Of a stretch of 64,000 nucleotides of DNA, positions 42,328-50,288 are shown one piece after another. Position 1 is the stretch's first letter; every line of letters starts with the position of its first letter. The notes below the pieces were generated by a model that did no database searches, was not told the DNA's origin, and saw only the letters and a program-made list of their open reading frames with translations. The translations under genes were made by a program, and so were the position numbers. The DNA is from Halobellus limi. GTDB taxonomy: Archaea > Halobacteriota > Halobacteria > Halobacteriales > Haloferacaceae. Where the stretch lies: the NCBI RefSeq assembly GCF_004799685.1, contig NZ_CP031311.1, forward strand, positions 2,170,001 to 2,234,000. The letters run 5' to 3'.

Positions 42328-42367
42328 GCTACGATTGGATTTCGGCGGTTCGATTCCGCTGCGTAGT
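42328..42367 (+). ncRNA. tRNA-like leader element
   Basis: Acceptor GCTACG/CGTAGT (6 bp, one G-U), linker ATTGGATTTC with GG, T arm GGCGG-TTCGATT-CCGCT. Hairpin GGCCC-GTTGG-GGGCC at 42370-42384, extended by TTTG/CAAA, then AAAGAGAGAAAGAGAGTGG before the ATG at 42412. No anticodon arm. Confidence 0.72.
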
Positions 42368-42411
42368 TTGGCCCGTTGGGGGCCGCAAAGAGAGAAAGAG
42401 AGTGGTCTGAT

Positions 42412-42627
42412 ATGGTGAAAATCACGAAAACGACAGGGTACAGCCGGAAGGTACAGGCGGACAGATTTGAACCCGTGGAGGTTCACGAGACGGTCACGCT
42501 TGAGTTTGATGGGAGTGACTCTCCCGACGAGATCGAGCAGGCGGTCGAAGAGGCATTTTGGGAGTCTCGTGCAAACGTCGAACGGCGACTTGCTGAGGTT
42601 CTCACTGAGCTAAAAACTGAGGAGTAA
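42412..42627 (+). CDS. Small acidic protein ahead of the ATPase (71 aa)
   Basis: ATG at 42412 after the tRNA-like leader. A beta-rich N-terminus (VKITKTTGYSRKVQADRFEP, VEVHETVTLEFDGSD) and a helical C-terminus (DEIEQAVEEAFWESRANVER). Stop adjoins the ATPase start (TAAATG), so the two are coupled. Function unknown. Confidence 0.6.
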   Translation: MVKITKTTGYSRKVQADRFEPVEVHETVTLEFDGSDSPDEIEQAVEEAFWESRANVERRLAEVLTELKTEE

Positions 42628-44094
42628 ATGGGGGAGAAGGATACTCCGTCACTACACGAGGTTCTTCTGTATCTCAAGGATTCGGGGATTGTGGGCGAGG
42701 AGGAACTTGCCCTCAGTCTGTACACGTTGCTCCCTAACGGCGGCTTGGTCCTCTTGATGGGTATGTCTTCGACGGGGAAGACTAACCTCTTAGAGACGGT
42801 TCAGAAAGCGTACCCGAAGGAATTGTTCTACGAGGTGAGCACGTCTACCTCGCCAGTCGCATTATTCTACGATGAGGCGCGGTGGAACGCTCACCCGATT
42901 CACATTTGGCCCGATCTGACTGAGCTTCCCGAAGCGCACGAGGGGATTGCGAAGGCCATTGGGGACCGAAAGCCCGCTGATCACACGGTGACGGACGTGA
43001 CGGTCGAAGATGTGAAGAACAAGCTCCTGAATCCGGGGCGGACGGACATTATGGTCGCGGCGACTGACAACGAGAAATTCAACGTTGCTGACTATGCCGA
43101 GATCAAGAACCGTTCAGTGCAACTGTTCACGGACGCTTCGCAGGGGCTTACTGAGAAAATCCTTGAACGAGAGGCACTCGACGACGCCGGGCTGTATGAG
43201 CCTGAGTTGGACGAGAGCCGAGCACAGGAGGTTCGGGAGTATTCGGCTCGGATTATGCGCTTTGCGTCGACCTTTGACGCACAGGGTGGGTCGTTCCTAA
43301 ATCCGCTTTCTCCGGAGATGACGCGGAATAAGGTTCTCCCGACGTTGTTCCCGGAGGCTCGCCGCGATTTCGGGAAGCTCAAGCGATTCATTCACAGTAT
43401 GGCGCTGATCAACAACGAGGAGCGGATCAAGTTCTTCGATTCGGACGGAAAGCCGGTCCTCGTGGTCGCCCCGGAAGACGTGTGGCTCGCTATGAAAATC
43501 TTCGGCGAGAAGATGATTATGTCGTCGCTGAACGTCTCGAAAGAGGATGTGGCGATTATCACGCTGCTTCGAGAGCGCAAGTCTGCGTTCTCGAAGGCTG
43601 AGATTCGCCAGCTTCTCGCAGACCCGGACAGCGGGGCGGGGCTGAATATCAGCACTCGTGACGTTGCTCGACGACTTGACAGCCTGTGTGATAACGGGTT
43701 CGTGAATGAAGATCCGAGTACGACGCCGAACACGTACTACACAGGAATGTTCGCCGCACAGATCGATCACTCTACGTCTCTTGATTGGAACGAGGTGATC
43801 GAAGCAGGGATCGAGAACGCTCGTGCTGCGCTTGACGAGGAGACGGCTGAGGAGTACGTTCGGCGCTTCTGTCAGAATCCGACTTCGATCCACCCGATCA
43901 CGGGTGAGTCGGTTGTAATCCGCGAGGATAGCTCGTTCGATGGTGAGCTTGCGGATGCGACGAAAGAGCTTGATGAGGCGCTGAGTACCCCGATGTGGGG
44001 TAGTTCGGATTCAGGCGATTCAGAAGAGGAGAAGAATGACGGGTCCTTGGCGGCCGAATCGACCGGGACGAAAGCACAAGGGACGTTGACCTAA
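42628..44094 (+). CDS. P-loop ATPase, likely replicative helicase or helicase loader
   Basis: 488 aa. Walker A MGMSSTGKTNLLE near residues 45-57, a Walker B-like HIWPDLTEL near 92-100, a sensor-like IMVAATDNEKF near 142-152, and a C-terminal winged-helix region (SAFSKAEIRQLLADPDSG; STRDVARRLDSLCDNGFVNE). This is an AAA+-like core with a DNA-binding tail. It lies immediately before a primase, so a helicase/loader role is a reasonable inference. The acidic C-terminus (DSGDSEEEKNDGSL) is halophilic. Confidence 0.75.
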   Translation: MGEKDTPSLHEVLLYLKDSGIVGEEELALSLYTLLPNGGLVLLMGMSSTGKTNLLETVQKAYPKELFYEVSTSTSPVALFYDEARWNAHPIHIWPDLTELPEAHEGIAKAIGDRKPADHTVTDVTVEDVKNKLLNPGRTDIMVAATDNEKFNVADYAEIKNRSVQLFTDASQGLTEKILEREALDDAGLYEPELDESRAQEVREYSARIMRFASTFDAQGGSFLNPLSPEMTRNKVLPTLFPEARRDFGKLKRFIHSMALINNEERIKFFDSDGKPVLVVAPEDVWLAMKIFGEKMIMSSLNVSKEDVAIITLLRERKSAFSKAEIRQLLADPDSGAGLNISTRDVARRLDSLCDNGFVNEDPSTTPNTYYTGMFAAQIDHSTSLDWNEVIEAGIENARAALDEETAEEYVRRFCQNPTSIHPITGESVVIREDSSFDGELADATKELDEALSTPMWGSSDSGDSEEEKNDGSLAAESTGTKAQGTLT

Positions 44095-44095
44095 G

Positions 44096-45295
44096 ATGAT
44101 GGTGAGTGTACAGAAACCGGATTCAGATATTGATGACGCGCTTTCTACGTGGTGTTCGACCTACCCGAGACGGTGTTCTCGAAAGCAGGTATGGGCGAAT
44201 GACGCAGAGAAAATAATTGATACGCTGGTTCCGATCAGTGGATTTGGGCCGGGGTATGTCTCTGTGTACAGCTTCCCACGCGGACATACGAAGAGCGAGG
44301 AAATTCCGCATATTGACACGCTATTCTTCGATTGGGACATTCCGTCGGACGGTGCCTACGGACGACCGAGTGGACCTGAAGACGCGGATCTCCTCGCGTG
44401 GTATGCCGATATGAAGCCGTTGCTCGCTATCTTAAGCGACGTAGCTGAGGCGTTGATCGCAGCCGGAAAGGAGCAGTACGTTCGGTTCTCCTTATCGGGA
44501 CACAAGGGCGTGCATATGTTTCTCGACTTTCCGCCGCTGCGACCCGATCTTGGATCTCAAGATGATTACAAGATGGGATTGCGAACGTTCGTCTCGGAAT
44601 ACATTGAGGATCTTGAGACAGTGCTTGGATATTCTGTCGACGAGTATCTTGACGTTGATTCGTCGGACTTAGGACGGCTGACACGGCTTCCGAACACTGT
44701 TCACGAGAAGGCGACCCGGAATTTCGGTGAGTCGAGATACTGTGTGGCTGTGTCGCCCGAGGAGTTGGTGGGATTAACGCCGGGCGAGTACATCCGGCTG
44801 ACTCAATCCCCTCGCCCACTTCCCGACGAGGCACTCCGGGTTCCGAGCAGTACCACGTCGACTCGCCTGAGCGCGTGTGTTGATCAGGCGGCTGAACGTT
44901 CGTCTGCTTCTGTTGGTGCCAGAACGTTCGTGTTTGAGAGAGCGCCGACAACGTTGAGTGAGTACGAACGGAACGCTGATGAATCGATTACGTTCCACGG
45001 AGTGACTAATTCTGTTGAACAGATATTATCCCGAAGACCCGGTATGTGGGAATACCGAGAGCGGAAAGACGCATTTGACCACGGCGATCAATCGCATTTC
45101 TTTGAATTTGCGGTTATCATCGAATTAGTGCTCCACCGTGTCCCGGTGGATCTTATTCTGCGCTACTTCGAGGGTATTCCACGCTACGACAAGCAGTTTA
45201 CACGCAGCCGAATTGCGGAGATCCTTGCTTGGGGTGCTGACTATCCGGTTAGCCTTCGGAAGTTGAAATCTCGATCCCCCGAGTTCCTTCCCTGA
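44096..45295 (+). CDS. Archaeo-eukaryotic primase (AEP)-type primase
   Basis: 399 aa. The AEP motifs are present in order: LFFDWDIP (acidic pair, near residue 78-82), FSLSGHKGVHMFLDFP (S-G-x-K-G-x-H, near 130-140), and DSSDLGRLTRLPNTVH (near 187, hD/hR region). It makes primers for the viral polymerase. Lies 1 bp after the ATPase stop. No zinc stem or PriL domain seen. The C-terminal part (from ~residue 290) is helical. Confidence 0.88.
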   Translation: MMVSVQKPDSDIDDALSTWCSTYPRRCSRKQVWANDAEKIIDTLVPISGFGPGYVSVYSFPRGHTKSEEIPHIDTLFFDWDIPSDGAYGRPSGPEDADLLAWYADMKPLLAILSDVAEALIAAGKEQYVRFSLSGHKGVHMFLDFPPLRPDLGSQDDYKMGLRTFVSEYIEDLETVLGYSVDEYLDVDSSDLGRLTRLPNTVHEKATRNFGESRYCVAVSPEELVGLTPGEYIRLTQSPRPLPDEALRVPSSTTSTRLSACVDQAAERSSASVGARTFVFERAPTTLSEYERNADESITFHGVTNSVEQILSRRPGMWEYRERKDAFDHGDQSHFFEFAVIIELVLHRVPVDLILRYFEGIPRYDKQFTRSRIAEILAWGADYPVSLRKLKSRSPEFLP

Positions 45296-45302
45296 CTACC
45301 TG

Positions 45303-45352
45303 CGGTACAACGAGATATTGCGGATTTTGCGGACTGTGCGGACCTGCGGACC
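45303..45352 (+). repeat. TGCGGA leader repeats
   Basis: Four copies of TGCGGA(C/T) lie in about 35 bp just before the phosphoesterase start. Related TGCGG runs occur at 55,385-55,412 before another early gene. Could be a leader or operator motif. Confidence 0.35.
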
Positions 45353-45358
45353 TACCTA

Positions 45359-46537
45359 ATGAACGGACTTAGTATTCGACAACAAGAGGTGCTGAACTGT
45401 CTTCCTGCGACCGTTTCTGAAGTTGCTGAAGATTTGGATATAACTGAGAGCACGGTTCGTGACCACCTGTCTTCGATTGAAGAACGTGGTTACGAGATTG
45501 TGAACCGGGATGGGCTGTACATTCCTGTTGACGCTCACCCGACGAATATCAATATGGTTCCGACGGGATCGAAAGGAGAGGCGACCCGGCGGGTCAATGA
45601 TCACCTGTTCGATCTGAAGACGAGAATCAACACGATACTTGCGGAGACTGAGCCTGCGGTGCCCGACGGGGGACTTGCGTACAGGCCCGGCAGCTACGAT
45701 ATGGTGGTTCATTTTACTGATCTCCACATTGGACAGCTAAACCACGACGAGTTTGGTGTTGAGACGTTTAATCTCGATATTGCCGTCTCGCGTGTTCGAG
45801 AGACGCTCTCGGAGCTATTCGCCTTCAAGGAGAAGATGGAGGTGGCGGGGTACCGCTTCGATACGATTCACATTCTCCTCGGTGGCGACACGGTTGATGG
45901 CGAGGGGATCTACGAAAACCACGCCTACGAGGTGTGTGCGACGGCTGACCAGCAGATCGATACGGCAGTTGAATTACTGTATGAGGTGATTCTGTCTTGC
46001 TCGTCCGCCTTTCCGTCAGTGCAGGTGGTATGTCAGCCGGGCAATCACGGCGAGATCCGGGCGAAGAATACGAGTGAAGCCTTCAACGCTGACACGATCG
46101 TCTTCGGGTTTCTCGACCGGCTCGTCCGGGTTTGCCCGATGGATAACGTGAAATTCATTCGGAACGAATCAACGGAGTTTACGAACTTCTTGATGCGGGG
46201 CGGAAAGTGGCGCGGACACCTGCGTCACGGCGACGGACAACTCCCCCATATTGGAACTACGTCGTCGAAGAGCAAGTGGGGCCTGTGGCTGAACCGTCAC
46301 AAGTTCGACGTGGCGTATCGGGGCCATTACCACGAAGTCAAGCTCGAACCGATCAACGGTGTCCCGGTGATTATGGGTGGGTCGATCACTCCTTCAGGCG
46401 ATTATGAGGATTCGATCGGAGTCTACTCTGAGCCGTCGTCGATGTTCCACATTGTGTCTGATCGGCAGCCGGTAGAGATGTTGACGCCGGTTCATTTCGC
46501 GATGGTTGAACCCCAACTCGGCGGCTCGCGGGAGTAA
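45359..46537 (+). CDS. Winged-helix plus calcineurin-like phosphoesterase
   Basis: 392 aa. Residues 1-55 are a winged helix (RQQEVLNCLPATVSEVAEDL, then ITESTVRDHLSSIEERGYEI). The rest is a metallophosphatase: TDLHIG near 120, GGDTVD near 176, GNHGE near 227, GHYHE near 321 supply the metal ligands. Such enzymes include Mre11-type nucleases and phage metallophosphatases. A DNA-targeted nuclease seems likely, given the winged helix and replication context. Confidence 0.8.
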   Translation: MNGLSIRQQEVLNCLPATVSEVAEDLDITESTVRDHLSSIEERGYEIVNRDGLYIPVDAHPTNINMVPTGSKGEATRRVNDHLFDLKTRINTILAETEPAVPDGGLAYRPGSYDMVVHFTDLHIGQLNHDEFGVETFNLDIAVSRVRETLSELFAFKEKMEVAGYRFDTIHILLGGDTVDGEGIYENHAYEVCATADQQIDTAVELLYEVILSCSSAFPSVQVVCQPGNHGEIRAKNTSEAFNADTIVFGFLDRLVRVCPMDNVKFIRNESTEFTNFLMRGGKWRGHLRHGDGQLPHIGTTSSKSKWGLWLNRHKFDVAYRGHYHEVKLEPINGVPVIMGGSITPSGDYEDSIGVYSEPSSMFHIVSDRQPVEMLTPVHFAMVEPQLGGSRE

Positions 46538-46541
46538 GTCG

Positions 46542-47078
46542 ATGGGCAAGGTTCCTCGGACGGGTATGCGTAGTGACTACGACTACCCCGTATCTGTCGG
46601 GCGGTACTATCTCGTGTGGGATGTACCGGACGAGAAGCGAGTTGAGAAAATCCCTGTTGATCCGTCGACTCACGAGTTGGGAGACGGGTGGGCAGAGGTA
46701 TTCGACGACTCCCTCGATTTGCTGGTGGTGCTTCCCGAGTTTACGCTTCAATTTGAGGCGACGGCGGGCCTACATAGCAAGACCGGATGTATCCTCAAGC
46801 GAACGCGGTTCGTGACTAAGAGTTGTCCGGAGTGCTTCGATGAGACGGGGACGATCCACAAAGGCTACGTCGACGAAGTTGGTGACGACGTGTGCCCTCG
46901 CTGTGGGATGATTCTGACCGGCTCGCGTGTTGAGGCTACGACGGACGACCGGTATTTCACTCAGACGAGAGGCAGCGTTGATGATGGTCAAAAGGGATTC
47001 CCTGCGATTGACCACATTCCACAGCACAGCTACCGTCCGGGTAATGCGGGTAACGGGTCCCGCGAAGATATGGAGTGA
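46542..47078 (+). CDS. TFIIB-type zinc-ribbon protein (178 aa)
   Basis: ATG at 46542. The N-terminal ~90 residues are beta-rich (VGRYYLVWDVPDEKRVEKIP). The middle has SCPECFDETGTIHKGYVDEV then DVCPRCGMILTGSRVE, two CxxC pairs 18-20 apart like the ribbon of transcription factor B. No cyclin repeats follow. Could act in late-gene transcription; this is inference from the ribbon. Confidence 0.6.
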   Translation: MGKVPRTGMRSDYDYPVSVGRYYLVWDVPDEKRVEKIPVDPSTHELGDGWAEVFDDSLDLLVVLPEFTLQFEATAGLHSKTGCILKRTRFVTKSCPECFDETGTIHKGYVDEVGDDVCPRCGMILTGSRVEATTDDRYFTQTRGSVDDGQKGFPAIDHIPQHSYRPGNAGNGSREDME

Positions 47079-47086
47079 GCTGTTCT

Positions 47087-47365
47087 ATGGTATCTGAATC
47101 TAATTCTGACTCTACAGAGGAGACGTACACGGTAGAAGAGATCGCGGCAACGGTCTACCAGCTACACGATTCGATGGACGAGATCAAATCGTGGTCGGTG
47201 GATACGACGCGTGCTCTCGAACACGCGGTTGAAGAGCTAACGGCTGAGGGCGAGGGTGAGCGCGCCGAGGGTCTGATCGATCTAATGGTGCTGGTCAACA
47301 CGCTATATCGTCGACTGACCCAACGCGAAGAGGAGTCGCTGATTCCGCTGACGGAGTTGCGTTGA
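47087..47365 (+). CDS. Small acidic helical protein (92 aa)
   Basis: ATG at 47087 (a GTG 12 bases earlier overlaps the previous stop). Helical: YTVEEIAATVYQLHDSMDEI, EHAVEELTAEGEGERAEGLI. Coiled-coil-like. Function unknown. Confidence 0.6.
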   Translation: MVSESNSDSTEETYTVEEIAATVYQLHDSMDEIKSWSVDTTRALEHAVEELTAEGEGERAEGLIDLMVLVNTLYRRLTQREEESLIPLTELR

Positions 47366-47613
47366 TTCCGGCGGATCTAATAGTAGCTCTGTGTGGGTGG
47401 GTGATGAATACCTCAGCGGCGACGACGTTGTTCAATGCTGAATCGTCTGTCCCGCTCACACACAGTGTTCCGGTTGTGGCTTGCCTGTTCGCCTTTACGA
47501 TTGTCTACGCCGATCTCGGGTTTCTGTTATCGGCGCTGTCAAACGCGGCGGGCTTGGTAATTTGGCTTGGAATTGTGGTCTTCCGGTCGCCACAGGGTGA
47601 TACCACGAGTTGA
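47362..47613 (+). CDS. Two-TM membrane protein (83 aa)
   Basis: A TTG start overlapping the previous stop, or ATG at 47404. Hydrophobic segments PVVACLFAFTIVYADLGFLL and NAAGLVIWLGIVVF suggest two membrane helices. Unusual among replication genes; may be a membrane anchor or host-takeover protein. Confidence 0.55.
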   Translation: MIPADLIVALCGWVMNTSAATTLFNAESSVPLTHSVPVVACLFAFTIVYADLGFLLSALSNAAGLVIWLGIVVFRSPQGDTTS

Positions 47614-47631
47614 GAGTGCGAGATTCTACTA

Positions 47632-47835
47632 ATGATTGATTGGACTGAGCGGTATTACTGTCCGGAGTGCGAGATGGTGTTTCGAGAACCGTTCCCGGCG
47701 TTCGCCGACGTAACTCCCTGTATATACTGCAAACGCTCGGCCGAGTCCGCGTGGGTTCCTGCGGGGACTACAGGCTTCGTGAAGTTTTCTGAGATGATCG
47801 AGTTTCACGACGAGCGAATGAACGAACTAACTTGA
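47632..47835 (+). CDS. Zinc-ribbon protein (67 aa)
   Basis: YYCPECEMVF near residue 8-12 and CIYCKRSAESAWVP near 29-32 form a zinc ribbon; the C-terminus is helical. A GAGATTCTAC stretch resembling the 39.1-kb dyad half precedes the start. Confidence 0.6.
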   Translation: MIDWTERYYCPECEMVFREPFPAFADVTPCIYCKRSAESAWVPAGTTGFVKFSEMIEFHDERMNELT

Positions 47836-47837
47836 CA

Positions 47838-48218
47838 ATGGCTACTACTGAAATTGACTGCGGTGCTGATGTTGCTGAGATTCTCCGGTTGAGTGCTGAG
47901 ACATACGAGTCGAAAACGACTGACTATGGAAGCAGTTGGCGGGCGATTGGACACATCATTCACCTGCTGGCGCGGGGCGAGCCGATCGTCCTTGAGACGC
48001 CTGAAGACATTATTGCGTTCGGGCTGTTCACCCGGCGGATGGACAAGTTCGCTCGGGAATTTAACGGAACGTTCCTGAGCGAGTCGCTGACGTTTGAGGC
48101 GCTCGCGGATTCACCTGAAGACGAGAGCGTGTACGCTGCTATGGCAGCGGCGAACATTCGGGATATGGAAGATAGAGAAATGACCGATCCAAACCGGGTG
48201 GGGATCGGTGCAAAGTAA
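47838..48218 (+). CDS. DUF1599/Nmad1-like nucleotide-modification-associated protein
   Basis: 126 aa from the ATG at 47838 (a TTG six bases earlier is possible). ETYESKTTDYGSSWRAIGHI, then EDIIAFGLFTRRMDKFAREF: the K-x-x-DYG-x-SW pattern is typical of DUF1599-type helical proteins linked to nucleotide metabolism. The next gene, a nucleotidase-like HAD, begins at its stop. Confidence 0.65.
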   Translation: MATTEIDCGADVAEILRLSAETYESKTTDYGSSWRAIGHIIHLLARGEPIVLETPEDIIAFGLFTRRMDKFAREFNGTFLSESLTFEALADSPEDESVYAAMAAANIRDMEDREMTDPNRVGIGAK

Positions 48219-48811
48219 TGAAGATTGCACTTGATCACGACAGCACGCTGGCGGCTACCGGCGTCGTCGCGTTTGAGCTGATCGGTGACGACGCGGCCGG
48301 GCTGACCTACGAGAATGTGGAGTCGTGGGAGTGGGGCCTTGAGACGTTCGGCGCGGCGCGGTACCTCTCGGGGATGTGGCACGCGTGGACGCTGCGTCCG
48401 CTTGAGGTACCGGTGATGGACGAGTCGGTCGTGGAGACGGTTCGGAGGCTCGCAGAGGATCACGAGATCCACATTGTGACTTCTCAGCCCGATCATATGG
48501 GAGTCGCCGAGGGGAAGGAGCAGTGGCTTCAACACCACGGGATTCCCTACGAGAAGTTCGTGGTCGTCGGGCCGGATACGACGAAGGCGTTTCTCGATTA
48601 CGACGTGTATGTTGACGACAAGCCGTACTTGCCTGAGAGAGTGAACAGGTGGAACCCCGACGCCCGTGTTTTCGTTCGTGACCACCGATACAACCGAGAA
48701 GCGGTCGGTGAGTACGTACGGATTCACAAGCTCGCGGACGTTCTACCACACCTCGTTGACGACGAAGAGAATGAGTTAGCTCTTGCTGACGACGGAAACG
48801 GTGATTGTTGA
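48218..48811 (+). CDS. HAD-family phosphatase, deoxyribonucleotidase-like
   Basis: 197 aa. HAD motif I LDHDSTLA near residues 5-12 (D-x-D), motif II HIVTSQPDH near 86, a lysine in PDTTKAFLDY near 127, and DVYVDDKPYLP near 133 as motif IV. This matches 5'(3')-deoxyribonucleotidase-like phage HADs. Pairs with the preceding gene, hinting at dNTP pool control. Confidence 0.8.
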   Translation: MKIALDHDSTLAATGVVAFELIGDDAAGLTYENVESWEWGLETFGAARYLSGMWHAWTLRPLEVPVMDESVVETVRRLAEDHEIHIVTSQPDHMGVAEGKEQWLQHHGIPYEKFVVVGPDTTKAFLDYDVYVDDKPYLPERVNRWNPDARVFVRDHRYNREAVGEYVRIHKLADVLPHLVDDEENELALADDGNGDC

Positions 48812-48812
48812 T

Positions 48813-48959
48813 ATGAGCCACAAGAAAACGGCGTTCAAACAACTACGACGACAAGGGCGGGTTCGAGAGTGCGTGACTAACGGGTGTCGAACCCGTGTTC
48901 GGACGGGCAGCGGCTACCGAGGAAAATACTGTTCGACGTGTTACGGCCGCCGGGCGTGA
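48813..48959 (+). CDS. Basic zinc-knuckle micro-protein (48 aa)
   Basis: ATG at 48813, TGA at 48959. Arg/Lys-rich with cysteines at 20 and 25 and a CSTC pair at 40-43; a likely zinc-binding, nucleic-acid-binding protein. Strongly basic, unusual for this proteome. Confidence 0.55.
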   Translation: MSHKKTAFKQLRRQGRVRECVTNGCRTRVRTGSGYRGKYCSTCYGRRA

Positions 48960-48965
48960 GCCGGG

Positions 48966-49157
48966 ATGCGATTCAACACGGAGGAGCTTGCTCAGATCCT
49001 TGCGTACGCTTCGACGAGAGAGTACACGGTAATCGAGTTTGAGGTGGGCGAAGGCGATGATGGGAAGAGAATGGTCTACGCCTACGACGTGACGGACCAC
49101 CTCAAGAAACTCGAACGGATCGTTACGGAGTTGAAACAGAGAGACGATGGAGAGTAA
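48966..49157 (+). CDS. Hypothetical acidic protein (63 aa)
   Basis: MRFNTEELAQILAYASTREY, then strands VIEFEVGEGDDGKRMVYAYD and a final helix. No family recognised. Overlaps the next start. Confidence 0.6.
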   Translation: MRFNTEELAQILAYASTREYTVIEFEVGEGDDGKRMVYAYDVTDHLKKLERIVTELKQRDDGE

Positions 49158-49311
49158 GAATTACTGCGCCGACTGTAATTTCCACTTTAATTCAACCATA
49201 GAGGAGCACGCGGCGACGTATCACAATGACGGGCTGTTCCGTGGTGTGATCGGTGGGAATTGGAAAGAGTACCAGAAGCGGCTGAAGAGCCGGAAAAATA
49301 ACTTCAACTGA
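49147..49311 (+). CDS. C2H2 zinc-finger micro-protein (54 aa)
   Basis: ATG at 49147. CADC at residues 7-10, with histidines at 21 and 26 (EEHAATYH), form a C2H2 finger, followed by a basic helix (WKEYQKRLKSRKNN). Probably binds DNA or RNA. Confidence 0.6.
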   Translation: MESKNYCADCNFHFNSTIEEHAATYHNDGLFRGVIGGNWKEYQKRLKSRKNNFN

Positions 49312-49313
49312 AA

Positions 49314-50228
49314 ATGCCTGTACCAGATAGTCCTAACTTCGATCGGGCATCAACCCGACAAGCTCGCACGGGGAACCTTCACGCATACATCTCGAAATCG
49401 AGGGTGATGGAGTATGCGAAGAATCCCAAGCACTTCCATATCAAATACGTTCTCGGAATCCGCGAGCCAACGAACCATTGGATGATTAGAGGCTCGGAGG
49501 TTCACCTTGCGATCGAGAACTACTATCTCAATGTCTTGGAACGCTTTGAGGATGAGGGTGAAATCGACGACGACCTGATCTCGTATCTCCCGGAAGACGT
49601 GACGATGTGGGCGCGGTGGACTGAGCCGTTCATTAGCAATTTCCTCGCGTTCGAGACTGACCGCCTCAGAGAGTGTCGACGAAAAGGCGACGAGTCGCTG
49701 TTCCTCCCCATCGAGGTTGAAGCAGAGATTTGGGATTGGCGTGGGGACGACGACGTTCCCCTAATGGGATTCGCCGACGTGGTGCTCCACGCCGCGAGCC
49801 TTTCTGCTGTTGACAGTGATGATGGTGTCGTAATCATCGATCACAAGACCGGGAAGGTTCCGGACCCGAAGTATCGTGACGACGGGATCTTTCTCGAATT
49901 AGAATACTACAATTTCCTGTTCGGAGATCAATATGACGTTGCTGCGATTGCGGGGTATTATCCCGGCTTCAACGAGCTATTGATCGGCGAGCTTTCCGAC
50001 GAGCGACTTGCGGAGATCGAGCGTATCATTTCGGAGATTGAGACGCTTGGCAAAAATCCGGAAGACTATCCGATCAAGCAAGGTCCGCTCTGCTGTTGGG
50101 GTAAGGAACCTGAAAAGCAATCATCGTACTATGGCATCTGCCCGTGCAATTGGGCGACTCCGGGTGGGCCGGGGCCGACGTATCGAGATGCCGATAAGCA
50201 GCCGTTTTCGGAACACGCTGTCGAGTGA
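49314..50228 (+). CDS. RecB/Cas4-like PD-(D/E)xK nuclease
   Basis: 304 aa. HAYISKSRVMEYAKNPKHFH at the start, RGSEVHLAIENYY near 62, GFADVV near 152, VIIDHKTGK near 172 (D-x-K catalytic core), then LEYYNFLFG. Near the end PLCCWGKE and YYGICPCNW give clustered cysteines that could hold an Fe-S cluster, as in Cas4/AddB-type exonucleases. Fits end processing in viral replication or recombination. Confidence 0.85.
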   Translation: MPVPDSPNFDRASTRQARTGNLHAYISKSRVMEYAKNPKHFHIKYVLGIREPTNHWMIRGSEVHLAIENYYLNVLERFEDEGEIDDDLISYLPEDVTMWARWTEPFISNFLAFETDRLRECRRKGDESLFLPIEVEAEIWDWRGDDDVPLMGFADVVLHAASLSAVDSDDGVVIIDHKTGKVPDPKYRDDGIFLELEYYNFLFGDQYDVAAIAGYYPGFNELLIGELSDERLAEIERIISEIETLGKNPEDYPIKQGPLCCWGKEPEKQSSYYGICPCNWATPGGPGPTYRDADKQPFSEHAVE

Positions 50229-50288
50229 AGATCCGTGACACACTGAGGCAGAGAAGTGTTATATTCATTGACAGAGATTCTAACCACT

